Of a stretch of 45,645 nucleotides of DNA, positions 26,569-36,229 are shown piece by piece (within the stretch, counting starts at the first letter, position 1; each line of letters begins with the position of its first letter). Under the pieces are notes generated by a model, which was not told where the DNA came from, searched no databases, and saw only the letters and a program-made list of their open reading frames with translations. Source of the stretch: Deltaproteobacteria bacterium (GTDB taxonomy: Bacteria; Desulfobacterota; Dissulfuribacteria; Dissulfuribacterales; UBA3076); NCBI GenBank assembly GCA_018399745.1, contig JAGYNZ010000023.1, positions 1 to 45,645 on the forward strand, in the 5' to 3' direction. A program made the position numbers and the translations under genes.

Positions 26569-29379
26569 TCACTTGTCATCTATCCGATCCAGGATAAGAC
26601 CCTCTGGCAAACTCTCTCCGAAGGCAAGGTCTTTCTCCTTTCCTTCAAGAGGAACCACTTTCCGCAGTGCTTCCAGTTTTTTCTCACCGGCCCCCAGTAA
26701 CTGGAGCCAGGTAATTATCTCTTGACGGAAAGGGGTCTGCAGATCCCTGGTTCTGTCTCCGGTAAGCCTTGCCATGGATATCGCGGTATTAATCAGCTTT
26801 CGAGGTTGCTTCAATTCTAATTTTTTCAGGGCCTTCAGCCAGGACAATGCCTCGCCAGGAGGCACTACTTTGTTAAGCGGCCCATAAAGCGGTTGTCTTG
26901 ATCCTATGCGAGAAAGTGCCCACAAGGCGCCCTGCCACGACCGGTCTTTAACGAGATCTGCGACAATTTCCCTCCCAAGCTCTATCTTACCGGATATTTC
27001 CAGCCGTTCGAGATTGGCGGCAAAAAGCCACATCTCACACCTCTCCTGCGGAGATACTTTAACCGGCTTCACTTTGGCCCGCTTACGCCTTTTAGACTGA
27101 ACAGGCAATAAAGCACTCGACATGGCAGAAAATATCTGTGTCTGCTGCCCGGGGCCCAGACCCGCCGCAACACGCCGCCAAAAGATCCACCACTGAAGCC
27201 TCGGCTCCATCTCTTTAGAAAAGACCAGGCCATCAAAGCAAAAAGGCCATATCTTCTTGATTCGCCACGGGTCCATGAATTCGCCGATCCCTGGACGGAG
27301 GCAAAAACCTGTCAGGTTAAACCATCTGGCCTCATGTTGCGGGGATATTGAACGTCCGCGCCTGATTTCCAATAATGCATCAGCCAGGGCACGCAACAGA
27401 GGAAGGGACCACAGGTCCTTCTCCATGCCCATGCACTCAGTCAAACGCCCCGGGAGTTCTGATGGCACGGTGCCACGATCTCCATTATCCGGCACAAAGC
27501 ACTTACGGATCTCTTCCCTGGCATTGTTTAAGGCCTTAAGGTCTTCTTCGGACAGCCCCTTGGGCCCTTCCTCATGTTTATGAGATGGGGCCACCCGCAC
27601 TCCCTCAACCCGGGAGCTCGAATCCGCAACATTTGTTTTCGAATCTCTGAGCTGAAATTGCAGGCGCCACCTATGCGGGCTCTCCTGGGACTCGCAATAG
27701 AGTTCCATTGTCCCTATGGCAGTGACCTTTGCACCCAATCTGATGGGAATCTTTACATCACGTCCCTTTTTGCCGTAACTTAAAACTGTCTGAAGCGGTG
27801 GAAGCTCGACAAGGTCTTGAGAATCCAGCGGCACGAGGTCTCCCACCTTATCTCCCTTACGGGTGGTTGAACTGTAGAGCGAAAACTTAACCGGTCTGTT
27901 TGTCCTGACCCGAAAGGTCTTTAGAACCTCTATCTCTTTTCCTTCCTCTGTTCCCCTCTCCACCAGACAGACTCCCACAGGGCCTCGGTCTGCCCCGTTC
28001 TGAGATGCACCAACGAAATAGGATCTTGCCATGCCCCCACCTACCCGAAGCCCGAGGCCCTGTGTAACCAGCCCGTAATATGTCGCTCCCCAGGATATAG
28101 CCAGATCAAGGGACCTGCTGTCTAAAGCCCGGACAGCGTCTCCAGACCAGGATGTCAATATTCCCTTTAAGCGACTTCGTATTAAACCTGGCTTGAGTGC
28201 ACCCCCGTTAAAGAGAACCACCGTGGGCATCTGACCTCCGCCCTGCCTTAAGAGAAAACGTGCCAGATGCCTGGTAACAGACGGATCACTTACATAGGGA
28301 AGCCCCATCTCTCTGAGACCCGTATCATCCCTTTTCAGAGAATCATCAGCTTTCAGACCCATCTCCGGGAAAAAGCCTTCAACGAGGACTTCATTCACCT
28401 GATTCCGGCTGAGTTCTGTCATCAAAGTGGAGCCAATCAGTGAACTACCACGGCCTGTCAGCCTGATTGTTGCTTTTTCCGGCCCCCCGTCTTCTAAAAG
28501 GATTTCCTTTGCCTGCCTGCATTGATGATACAGTGCATTCCAGCGGACAGTGTCCAACTCCTGGCCAAGCGCCTTTTCTGTCAAAGCCGCCAGAGAAAGA
28601 TCCATATTGTCCCCGCCTAAAAGAAGATGATCCCCGACCGCCACCCTTTCGAACTTTGGGGTATCGAGGTCTCCCTCACAGGAAATCAGGGTAAAGTCAG
28701 TCGTACCTCCGCCAACATCACATACCAGCAGGAGATCGCCTGGATGCAGAGAAACATGCCATTGTCTTTCATGGAAGGAAAGCCATGCATAAAAGGCAGC
28801 CAGAGGCTCCTCTAATAAAGTTACGGCGGGTAGACCCGCCTCCTCTGCTGCCAGTAAAGTAAGTTCCTTCGCCACCTCATCAAAGGAAGCCGGCACAGTC
28901 AATACCACCATTTGCGCCTCCAGAGGCTCGGGCATGCTATGATCCCAGGCCTCTCTGATATGCTGAAGGTATCGGGATGAAGCGGTAACAGGTGAGATCT
29001 TATCCACCTCATCCCCTGCGCCCCATGGAAGAATAGGGGTCTCTCTGTCCACACCTCCGTGACATAACCAGCTCTTGGCGGAAGAGACCAGCCTTTCAGG
29101 CACAAGCCCTCCCTGATCCCTGGCAAAGGAGCCAACGACATAGGTCCTGTCAGGATCCCAGGGAAGAGATGTCGCTCCGGCCTGGAGCTCATATTTCCCT
29201 GACAGGTAAAGAAATGACGGCAAAGCAGGCCTTTCAGCCATTCGCCCATGGCTTACAACCTGCGGTATGTTAAAGGAGAGTATATTGATGGATCCTGGAC
29301 TTGCATCATGGAGATCCACATAGCCCACGGCAGAATTGGTTGTTCCGAGATCGATTCCGACTATATATCTTGCTTTCAT
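26569..29379 (-). CDS. Large Hsp70-family protein
   Basis: A 936-residue protein whose first 450 or so residues form a DnaK-type actin-fold ATPase: phosphate-1 loop GIDLGTTNSAVG at about 8-19, VCDVGGGTTDFTL, and NGGALKP in the later subdomain. The remainder is not the normal DnaK substrate domain; it is a long Arg/Lys-rich helical region resembling the C-terminal part of large Hsp70 relatives (DUF3731 type). No DnaJ or GrpE partner is nearby. Client and role are unknown. A downstream cupin and an upstream HDOD gene share its strand. Confidence 0.82.
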   Translation of the reverse strand: MKARYIVGIDLGTTNSAVGYVDLHDASPGSINILSFNIPQVVSHGRMAERPALPSFLYLSGKYELQAGATSLPWDPDRTYVVGSFARDQGGLVPERLVSSAKSWLCHGGVDRETPILPWGAGDEVDKISPVTASSRYLQHIREAWDHSMPEPLEAQMVVLTVPASFDEVAKELTLLAAEEAGLPAVTLLEEPLAAFYAWLSFHERQWHVSLHPGDLLLVCDVGGGTTDFTLISCEGDLDTPKFERVAVGDHLLLGGDNMDLSLAALTEKALGQELDTVRWNALYHQCRQAKEILLEDGGPEKATIRLTGRGSSLIGSTLMTELSRNQVNEVLVEGFFPEMGLKADDSLKRDDTGLREMGLPYVSDPSVTRHLARFLLRQGGGQMPTVVLFNGGALKPGLIRSRLKGILTSWSGDAVRALDSRSLDLAISWGATYYGLVTQGLGLRVGGGMARSYFVGASQNGADRGPVGVCLVERGTEEGKEIEVLKTFRVRTNRPVKFSLYSSTTRKGDKVGDLVPLDSQDLVELPPLQTVLSYGKKGRDVKIPIRLGAKVTAIGTMELYCESQESPHRWRLQFQLRDSKTNVADSSSRVEGVRVAPSHKHEEGPKGLSEEDLKALNNAREEIRKCFVPDNGDRGTVPSELPGRLTECMGMEKDLWSLPLLRALADALLEIRRGRSISPQHEARWFNLTGFCLRPGIGEFMDPWRIKKIWPFCFDGLVFSKEMEPRLQWWIFWRRVAAGLGPGQQTQIFSAMSSALLPVQSKRRKRAKVKPVKVSPQERCEMWLFAANLERLEISGKIELGREIVADLVKDRSWQGALWALSRIGSRQPLYGPLNKVVPPGEALSWLKALKKLELKQPRKLINTAISMARLTGDRTRDLQTPFRQEIITWLQLLGAGEKKLEALRKVVPLEGKEKDLAFGESLPEGLILDRIDDK

Positions 29380-29419
29380 AACTCTGTATTCAGTTCAGTT
29401 AAGGAGAAAATATATTATA

Positions 29420-29477
29420 TAAATGACGCAAAAAATTGAAGCAACGTCTGCAGATTAGATTTTTTGAGCAGAATTAG
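29420..29477 (-). repeat. Dispersed repeat, half copy C, overlapping the Hsp70 promoter region
   Basis: Read on the minus strand it begins TAATTCTGCTCAAAAAAT and continues with GACGTTGCTTCAATTTTTT. It aligns along most of its length with the left half of copy B (14384-14440). The right half is absent. Its tail supplies TTGCTT, followed after 17-19 bp by TATATA/TATAAT, a possible -35/-10 for the Hsp70-family gene. Confidence 0.6.
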
Positions 29478-29493
29478 GGCTTAAGCTCCCAAA

Positions 29494-30693
29494 TCACTGA
29501 GATGTCGATTTTCTTTCAGTATCAGTCATCTCCGCAAGAACCATCTCAAGTCTGGATGCCTCACGCAGTATCATCTGGACATACTTTCCACCCCTGGAAG
29601 ATGGATCCAGGGAATCAGACAGTCTCTTGGCAAAACCACCAACCGCCAGGAGGGGATTACGAATCTCGTGGGCAACGGCATATAATACATGTCTGACATC
29701 TCCCCCTCTCTCTTCCAGTGATGCAAACGATGGTGGGTCACGTCTCTCTGGAGATATTTCCTGTGTTGTCATCCTTTCCGAAATTCTGACCAGGGCATGA
29801 TTCGCCTTTTCCATTATCGCCAAAAGATCCTTTTCTTTATCTACCTCCACACTGAGGCTGACCGCAATTTCTTCAACTTTTTCAAAGGTATATATCAGTA
29901 TATCATTTATCATCTCCCTGGTCAGCCCTGTGAAATTTTCCACTTCATTATAAACTGAATCAAAATCAAGGGATTTCACAAACATAAATTTAGAGAGTGT
30001 TTCTGCCTGTTCGCATATTTGTACCAGAGCCGCCTGTTCCCTGTTTCTTGCAGAAGTCCTGTCAGCCTGCTGACACAACACAATGTTTTCCGGAAAATTC
30101 CAGTAGGTTAAGGCAATCCCTCCAATTTGACGATGATCTAACGAATATTTGTCTTTTTCCCAGGCCAGGAGGTCTTCAGTTGATTCAAGATCAAGGCTGA
30201 TCTCTTCGTTCTTCCCCTTGATAAATATATCAAAAAAGATAAGAAGGCCGATTTCATGAAGAAGGCCCGCGACAAAAGCCTCATCAGGATTGCTGTTTTT
30301 AAAGATATCCGCGAGTGATTTTGAGATAAGGGCACGATACAGTGAAACAGTCCAGAACTTTTCATAATTGAGAGGACCTATTTTGCCCATTGGAAAGGTG
30401 TCCCTTAACGAAATTGACAGGGCCATGACTCGTAAACGGTTGAAACCGATCCTGACAACTGCCTGATTCAGTGTGGATACCGGCTCCCTGAAGCTGAAGA
30501 ATGCGCTGTTTGCCAGTCTTAAAAGCCGTGCAGCCAGAGGAGGATCCTTTTCGATTTGACTTACCAGATCCATAGACGAAGATTTTTCATCTGATGCCAG
30601 CTCGACCAGCTTCATGACCACTGGTGACAGAGCCGGGAGTAAGTACCCGGATTTAAGCTGTTTCAGCAGTTTTGATATTTGACTGTTTTCCAT
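29494..30693 (-). CDS. HDOD-domain protein with C-terminal HisKA (no ATPase domain)
   Basis: Residues about 10-215 form an HDOD signalling domain (LPALSPVVMKLVELA, LLRLANSAFF, AGLLHEIGLL). After a helical linker comes a histidine-kinase dimerisation segment with the H-box VAHEIRNPLLAVGGFAKRL; the phospho-acceptor would be His342. The protein ends 58 residues from that His with no HATPase domain, so it cannot autophosphorylate alone. Another kinase could act on it, or the gene may be truncated: repeat fragment C begins 17 bp after its stop. GGAGGG lies about 14 nt before the ATG. Confidence 0.8.
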   Translation of the reverse strand: MENSQISKLLKQLKSGYLLPALSPVVMKLVELASDEKSSSMDLVSQIEKDPPLAARLLRLANSAFFSFREPVSTLNQAVVRIGFNRLRVMALSISLRDTFPMGKIGPLNYEKFWTVSLYRALISKSLADIFKNSNPDEAFVAGLLHEIGLLIFFDIFIKGKNEEISLDLESTEDLLAWEKDKYSLDHRQIGGIALTYWNFPENIVLCQQADRTSARNREQAALVQICEQAETLSKFMFVKSLDFDSVYNEVENFTGLTREMINDILIYTFEKVEEIAVSLSVEVDKEKDLLAIMEKANHALVRISERMTTQEISPERRDPPSFASLEERGGDVRHVLYAVAHEIRNPLLAVGGFAKRLSDSLDPSSRGGKYVQMILREASRLEMVLAEMTDTERKSTSQ

Positions 30694-31429
30694 TGTTGCT
30701 TATAAAAGCCCTCCGCCTCAAAATGTCTTTTTTAAATCACCTTCTGCATCAGGCCCGAATATAACATCCATCTTTTAAGCGTTACATTTGTATATTTAAT
30801 CTGTGCCATCCCTCTGTCACTCTTTTTGCCCTCCCCAATTTCTGGAATCAGGATTAAAGATTAAATAACTTCCCCTTATTATTAAATAATTTTACTGCAA
30901 AAGGTCAGGCACATAATTACTCTCGCAATGCAAAACGCAAAGTTTTCCGGGAATGGGCGTCATTCTTGTACGCCGCAGTGACTGAAAAATTGAAGTAATG
31001 CCGCTGACTGGGTCTTTGCAACGAAATCATTAAATGTATTGTCTGATCAAGAGAGTGCTTCATGACAGTTTCACTCAAAAATGATTGAAAGTCTAGTCAT
31101 TTCTCTGTTTTCGTGGCCTGTAAATACTCAGGTACTTAATACCCGGGTTATAAATCAATGCTTTTATGGCAGAAAATTGCCAGGTTTATTCGAGACAGGT
31201 CAAAGGGGCAATCTGTTTCAACGCCCTGAAGAATAACCTTAAAAAGTTGTATAAGTTTTATGGGGTAACCGTAGAATTACAAAAGAACCATTCTATCAAA
31301 AATGTTACATTCTTGATTTTCCTCCTTTATTCATGTATGGATTTCTTGATTCTGGACGCTGTTTAAAAAATCAAAAAACAGATTTTGTTTAATATATTTA
31401 TCGATCGCTTGTGTAAAAAGGAAGCTGGA
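30694..31429. other. Long intergenic region between divergent genes
   Basis: About 735 bp with no convincing gene. A 66-codon frame at 31166-31366 has no ribosome site or recognisable domain. It holds a decayed copy of the dispersed repeat (30924-31005) and TGGCAGAAAATTGCCA near 31166, which resembles a sigma-54 site but has nine rather than ten bases between GG and GC. Confidence 0.5.
30924..31005 (-). repeat. Dispersed repeat, decayed copy D
   Basis: On the minus strand it reads CGGCATTACTTCAATTTTTC, then TGCGGCGTAC, GCCCATTCCCGGAAAA and TTTGCGTTTTGCATTGCG. These align in order with CTGCGTTGCTTCGATTTCC, TGCGACGTAC, GCCTCATTCTGCGGAAA and CGCGCCTTGCATT of copy B. The outer ends are lost. Confidence 0.5.
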
Positions 31430-32242
31430 ATGGACGATGCCGTTCATAAATATGTGCATGGATATTCACAAAGAGAAATCAAACGGCTTGTTGATCAATC
31501 CGAAACATTGGCCGAACTCCTGCACAGTGACACAAAATATTCGGCCGGGGTATCGGTTTTGGAAATTGGATGCGGGGTTGGTGCTCAAACAGTCACTTTG
31601 GTAAAAAACAGCCCTGAAACACACTTTACCTGTGTAGATATATCCGGCGAGTATCTCCAAATAGCAAAAGCACGTATAGAAGCAGCAGGTTATTATAATG
31701 CCACCTTCCAGAAGGCTGACATCTTTAATTTACCCTTTCCTGACCGTCATTTTGATCACATATTTGTCTGTTTTGTGCTGGAGCATCTGAAAAACCCCAT
31801 GGAAGCATTATTCTATCTAAAATCAAAGATAAAACCCGGGGGATCAATCACAGTCATTGAAGGGGACCATGGATCTACGTATTTTCATCCGGACAGTAAG
31901 GAGGCATGGCAAACAATTCAATGTCTGATTGATCTTCAATCTCAGATTGGCGGCAATTCTCTGATCGGCAGACAACTGTTTCCTCTTTTGACTCAAGCAG
32001 CCTTTAATGCCCCGTCTGTCTCTCCAAGGATGGTTTACGTTGACTCCAGCAGACCCGAATATGTTGAAGGTTTTACAAAAAATACTTTTATTTCCATGGT
32101 TGAAGGAATTAGAAGCCAGGCAATTAATTCTGGAATTATTGACAAATCAACATGGGAAAAAGGGATAAAAGACCTTTTCAGAACAACAGAAAAGGATGGC
32201 ACTTTTTGTTATACCTTTTTCAAGGGAGTCGCGTATAAATAG
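31430..32242 (+). CDS. Class I SAM-dependent methyltransferase
   Basis: A 270-residue Rossmann-fold methyltransferase. SAM-binding motif I is VLEIGCGVG (residues 43-51), the acidic end of strand 2 is CVDISGEYL, and a motif like FDHIFVCFVLEHL follows. AAGGA at 31417-31421 before ATG 31430 is a better start than TTG 31385. The substrate is unknown; the family includes small-molecule methylases of the UbiE/COQ5 type. It stands alone between leftward genes. Confidence 0.85.
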   Translation: MDDAVHKYVHGYSQREIKRLVDQSETLAELLHSDTKYSAGVSVLEIGCGVGAQTVTLVKNSPETHFTCVDISGEYLQIAKARIEAAGYYNATFQKADIFNLPFPDRHFDHIFVCFVLEHLKNPMEALFYLKSKIKPGGSITVIEGDHGSTYFHPDSKEAWQTIQCLIDLQSQIGGNSLIGRQLFPLLTQAAFNAPSVSPRMVYVDSSRPEYVEGFTKNTFISMVEGIRSQAINSGIIDKSTWEKGIKDLFRTTEKDGTFCYTFFKGVAYK

Positions 32243-32303
32243 ACACCGCGACTCCCCCTGCTCAACTAAAAAACAAATACCGAATCCGATTTTTTTACCT
32301 GCT

Positions 32304-33269
32304 TTAAAAATGATGGACCCAGCGCAGATTAAGCCGGGTTCCATCAGGGCGATTTTCAGCATGGGATTCAAAATAGGTATTGAAAAAAAGATGGTCATTT
32401 TGAGAAAAATGATAAAGCAATCCAGGACCGATTCCCAGAACCCGTTCTCTGGAATCGGAAACATCATGACCATCCATCTCTGTATCAGTAATCTGTTTAA
32501 GGTAATAACCGTTGACTCCCAGTCTGAGACGTTTTTCTATGATTTCATAGGCCATGGTAAAATTTGCATGAACAGCTTGACCAGCCTGGGTATCATGGGC
32601 TCCCATGGCTCTGTATTTTCTTCCCGGCTCGTTATTTCTTCTGTTCCAGAGGTAATGAATCCGTGTACTTGCTGTCAATTTCGGGCTGATGAACAGGGTA
32701 CCTGCCCAGTAAGGATTGAATGAAAAGAAATTGCTGCCGGGATTGAGTTCTTTGTTCTGACTATACTCCCCTGTAGGAAAGATCATCTGAAACTCTATTC
32801 TGTGCATGAAAATTGGTCCGTTTTTCCCCATAACAGGATCCCATTGTAAATAGGGACCAATAAGAATATCTCCTAAACCGGAGCCATTGTCCTGAGGAAA
32901 GGCGGAAAGAGAAGTACCATAATCCAAATCAAGGGCAACCACAGGAATAATAACATCAAGTCCCCACTTTCCCCCTAGAAATATATCCCTGTTGGACTGA
33001 TAGATGAACTGCGAAAGGCTTATCCAGGCATTTAAATCCTCATCTGCAAATGATGGCAGGATACTGTCACCATCCGGGTCTTTAAAACGTTCTGAAGTCC
33101 AGTACTGAACGTACTGTGTAAAATAAAGTCCGGGTCCGGCAGGAGGACCTCCGTCCAGAAAACTTGTAAATCCCAGGTTAACTGCGGGCAGATCATAGGC
33201 ATGGACAGTTGTGCCCGGCATTATCATGATTACCACAAAAGACAAAAAAGACATCATGCTGCGTTTCAT
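32304..33269 (-). CDS. Outer-membrane protein of the phenol MetA degradation (COG4313) family
   Basis: A 321-residue exported protein. The signal peptide is [19 protein letters not shown] ending THA. The mature part has [13 protein letters not shown] near its start and many amphipathic strands, ending NLRWVHHF, typical of a beta-barrel with terminal Phe. The family is named from a phenol-degradation neighbour and is thought to form a channel for hydrophobic compounds. The chosen start has AAGGAGA about 11 nt upstream; a longer frame to 33359 would add a non-exported N-terminus. No aromatic-degradation genes are nearby. Confidence 0.75.
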   Translation of the reverse strand: MKRSMMSFLSFVVIMIMPGTTVHAYDLPAVNLGFTSFLDGGPPAGPGLYFTQYVQYWTSERFKDPDGDSILPSFADEDLNAWISLSQFIYQSNRDIFLGGKWGLDVIIPVVALDLDYGTSLSAFPQDNGSGLGDILIGPYLQWDPVMGKNGPIFMHRIEFQMIFPTGEYSQNKELNPGSNFFSFNPYWAGTLFISPKLTASTRIHYLWNRRNNEPGRKYRAMGAHDTQAGQAVHANFTMAYEIIEKRLRLGVNGYYLKQITDTEMDGHDVSDSRERVLGIGPGLLYHFSQNDHLFFNTYFESHAENRPDGTRLNLRWVHHF

Positions 33270-33487
33270 AATGTTCAAATCTCCTTTATAAAAATTTACA
33301 GATAGTAATCCAGGGACCCGGAGTAATATCATTACTCCAAGTAGAATTCCGGCTTTCACCAGAATGACACCGACCGTCTTTTTATTTTTTATAAATTCAA
33401 ACTATTAAACTATTAAAGGAGTTTTAGACCATTCAGCTGACAGGTCCAACGTAAGTTGAAAAAAGTGTGTCCAAACCTCCTTCAGTA

Positions 33488-33754
33488 TCAAGATGTCTTA
33501 TTCTTCCTCTGTTTCGCCTTTTCAATCAAATTCACCAGGCTTTCGACTTTGGGTCTTGGAAGCGCAAATATTCTGTCAAGCTCTTCAGTTGAGTAATGTC
33601 CTTCCAGAAACTCATGAATATCTATCCGCTTGTGCCAGCAACCAATTATCCAGCCACAGGGAAACATATTGTTCTCGCACCGGCAGAACCTGAAATTGAC
33701 TTCTCCCCCTATTCTGGGACATCGTATTATTCTATCATCGTACTGGTCGATCAA
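33488..33754 (-). CDS. Small Cys-rich protein of unknown function
   Basis: An 88-residue protein with six Cys in its first half: Cys12, Cys24, Cys26, Cys33 and Cys39 form the pattern RCPRIGGEVNFRFCRC...PCGWIIGCW, followed by a helical Lys-rich end. The spacing suggests a metal (zinc or iron) site. Proteins with the pattern CPxxG-x-FxxC-PC-CW recur in deltaproteobacteria without known function. The start is TTG, with AGGA about 9 nt upstream; no in-frame ATG lies before the Cys motif. Confidence 0.55.
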   Translation of the reverse strand: MIDQYDDRIIRCPRIGGEVNFRFCRCENNMFPCGWIIGCWHKRIDIHEFLEGHYSTEELDRIFALPRPKVESLVNLIEKAKQRKNKTS

Positions 33755-33847
33755 TTTTTATCCTGTATAAAAAGGCGCACTCACCGTTCTTAATAAAAAA
33801 CAGTAAGTACGCCTTAAAAATATTAAACCGTTTTAAAAACATCGTTT

Positions 33848-35212
33848 TCAGGTCGGTATCCTGGGCAGATCGGCCTGGGCCTTTTTTACATCTTCCTCGG
33901 GATAGGCATAATTAACAAGCTCACCCGACAGATACCTGTCATAGGAGGAAAGGTCAAAGTGCCCATGTCCGCTGTGGGCTATCAGGATTGTCTTTTCCTC
34001 GCCGGATTCTTTGCATTTAAGGGCTTCATCAATGGCTACCCTGATATTGTGACATGGCTCAGGTCCCGAAATAATTCCCTCTGTGCGGGCAAACTGTACT
34101 CCCGCCTCAAAGGTGGGGACCTGGGGTGTGGATACAGCTTCAACCAGGCCAAGTTGACGAAGGTGACATATGATGGGCGCCATCCCGTGATAGCGCAATC
34201 CGCCGGCATGAACCGGGGGTGGAATAAAACCATGACCCAGGGTGTGCATCTTCAGCAGAGGAGTCATACCCACAGCGTCACCAAAGTCATATGCATATAA
34301 TCCCCTGGTCACTGTGGGGCAGCTTTCAGGCTCAACACAGATAATGCGCAGATCCGGCCTTTCTCCGCTGATCTTGTCCCGGACCCAGGGCAGGAACTGG
34401 CCGGCGTAATTGGAGCCACCGCCGATGTTGCCCACGATGATATCGGGATAGGCATCCGCCATCTCCATCTGTCTCCTTGTTTCTTCCCCTATGATTGTCT
34501 GGTGGAGCAGGACATGGTTGAGCACACTCCCGAGAGAGTAGTGGGTGTCATCACGACTCACTGCCTCCTCTATCGCTTCACTGATGGCTAGTCCCAGGCT
34601 GCCGGGGCAATCGGGCCATCTCTCCAGCATATCCCTTCCTGCCTGGGTTTCCGAGCTGGGACTGGGTATACACCTGGCCCCCCAGACCTCCATTGCTATG
34701 CGGCGATATGGCTTCTGGTCATAGCTGATCCTGACCATATAGACCTTGATCTCCACATCGAAAAACGCGCCGGACATACTCAGGGCACTTCCCCACTGCC
34801 CGGCACCGGTCTCAGTGGTTATACGTTTAATGCCTTCCTTCATATTATAATAGCACTGAGCTGTAGCGCTGTTGGGCTTATGGCTTCCGGCCTGGTTTGT
34901 CCCTTCATATTTGTAAAAAATCTTTGCAGGCGTATCCAGGGCCTTCTCCAGACGATATGCCCGATGTAACACCGTCGGTCTCCAGGTATGATATATCTCC
35001 TGCAGTTCCTCAGGTATCTCGATCCAGCGTTCAGTACTTACCTCCTGCTTAATACACTCCATGGGAAACAGCGGGGCCAGATCATCAGGGGTTATCGGCT
35101 GACCGGTTCCCGGGTGTAAAACCGGCGGCAAGGGTTTCGGCAGATCAGCCTGAATATTATACCAGTGAGTCGGCATGTCCTTTTGGTCAAGAAAAAACAT
35201 TGCTCTCTTCAT
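33848..35212 (-). CDS. Tryptophan synthase beta chain-like protein, TrpB2 type
   Basis: A PLP enzyme of 454 residues, longer than TrpB1 (about 400) and with the TrpB2 features: an extended N-terminus, [14 protein letters not shown] with the PLP Lys112, [12 protein letters not shown] and the glycine loop [11 protein letters not shown]. It would join indole and serine to make tryptophan. TrpB2 proteins often act without TrpA and scavenge indole. No trpA or other trp gene is adjacent. AAGGAG lies 5-6 nt before the ATG. The upstream leader of about 300 nt carries a CTATAG-N6-CTATAG dyad. Confidence 0.92.
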   Translation of the reverse strand: MKRAMFFLDQKDMPTHWYNIQADLPKPLPPVLHPGTGQPITPDDLAPLFPMECIKQEVSTERWIEIPEELQEIYHTWRPTVLHRAYRLEKALDTPAKIFYKYEGTNQAGSHKPNSATAQCYYNMKEGIKRITTETGAGQWGSALSMSGAFFDVEIKVYMVRISYDQKPYRRIAMEVWGARCIPSPSSETQAGRDMLERWPDCPGSLGLAISEAIEEAVSRDDTHYSLGSVLNHVLLHQTIIGEETRRQMEMADAYPDIIVGNIGGGSNYAGQFLPWVRDKISGERPDLRIICVEPESCPTVTRGLYAYDFGDAVGMTPLLKMHTLGHGFIPPPVHAGGLRYHGMAPIICHLRQLGLVEAVSTPQVPTFEAGVQFARTEGIISGPEPCHNIRVAIDEALKCKESGEEKTILIAHSGHGHFDLSSYDRYLSGELVNYAYPEEDVKKAQADLPRIPT

Positions 35213-35509
35213 TTTTTCTCCTTGTCTCTTTTCATTTTATTAAAACAAGTATCTCATTACAGCAATTTTAAAATTAAGCAGATCCAAGTTTGGCGTGTCG
35301 GATTATAATAATTTTAAACAGCTTAATAGGATTATATTCATTCCGGTATAGAATCACTGTAACCTGTAAAGGTATTCAGTATAGATATCTTAGACATTTC
35401 TTGAAGTTTAATACTCTATAGTTAACGCTATAGACATTTAGTCATCAAAATTGACCCCAAATCGTCGAAAACCTAATTTTTTTTCGTTTTAAAGTCAATT
35501 AGTATTTTC
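35213..35509 (-). other. AT-rich leader between the AAA ATPase and TrpB2 genes
   Basis: No gene is visible. A dyad CTATAG-N6-CTATAG at 35416-35433 has GTTAAC in its centre, recalling the TAGTTAACTA core of enterobacterial TrpR operators. It lies about 205 bp before the TrpB2 start. No clear promoter could be assigned. Confidence 0.3.
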
Positions 35510-36229
35510 TCATATGACGTCCAGGTATTTATTTCTGTCTTCCATAAAGCCCCTGTATATTCGGAACGGTTCTGTCTCTTCGTAGGCAACCTGCTTAACC
35601 GGCACATGGTCAAAACTGTAAATCCTTGCCCCCGGACATGCCAGGAGGATTGGAGAATGGGTGGCGACAATAAACTGTGCATGCCCAGCCTGCCCCATGT
35701 CCTTGATCAGGGCCAGCAACTCCAGTTGGCTCCTTGCTGAAAGTGCCGTCTCCGGTTCGTCCATAAAATAAATCCCTTTGATTTTGTAGCGAGCCTTGAA
35801 AAACGACATGAGGGACTGGCCATGAGATTGGGTCACCAGAGATTTACCCCCAAAATACTCAAGCGATCCAGGATCTGATACTGCCCATTCGTCCAATATC
35901 TGGGCAAAATTACGGAATACCTGGGACGCAAAAAATGATCCATGTACAGGACCATCAGTCCATTCGACGTCAATGGCTTCATACAGCCTTTGCTCATACA
36001 AGTTGACTTTCAGGCGTTTTCTCTCAATGCATCCCCATATATATATGCCGCATTTATGAGTTATGGCCTCAAGCAAAGTCGATTTTCCGGTTCCATTTTC
36101 TCCTGCGAAGAATGTCACCGGCGAATCGAAGGAAAGGCCTTTTGTCTCATGAAAGATCTTGAGGTTAAAGGGATAGTGTTCTGTTGTAGGGAATTTTTCA
36201 GGATAAAGATTAACTCTCTTAATATGCAT
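35510..36229 (-). CDS. Small AAA (ABC/SMC-like) ATPase
   Basis: A 239-residue soluble ATPase. Walker A is GENGTGKS (43-50), the signature-like region is near SHGQSL, Walker B with catalytic Glu is IYFMDEPETALS, and the switch His is in VATHSPILL. This is the AAA_21-type fold found in predicted ATPases of unknown role. ATG 36229 with GGAG about 10 nt upstream is preferred over the frame's longer extension to 36349. No nuclease or other defence gene sits beside it, so no defence role is claimed. Confidence 0.78.
   Translation of the reverse strand: MHIKRVNLYPEKFPTTEHYPFNLKIFHETKGLSFDSPVTFFAGENGTGKSTLLEAITHKCGIYIWGCIERKRLKVNLYEQRLYEAIDVEWTDGPVHGSFFASQVFRNFAQILDEWAVSDPGSLEYFGGKSLVTQSHGQSLMSFFKARYKIKGIYFMDEPETALSARSQLELLALIKDMGQAGHAQFIVATHSPILLACPGARIYSFDHVPVKQVAYEETEPFRIYRGFMEDRNKYLDVI

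Noticed and set aside
31166-31366. 66-codon frame in the gap before the methyltransferase
   Set aside because: No ribosome site, composition unlike neighbouring proteins, no recognisable domain, and it lies in an AT-rich gap.
35510-36229. Reading the small AAA ATPase as part of an anti-phage system
   Set aside because: No nuclease, protease, reverse transcriptase or other effector is adjacent; the neighbours are metabolic genes.
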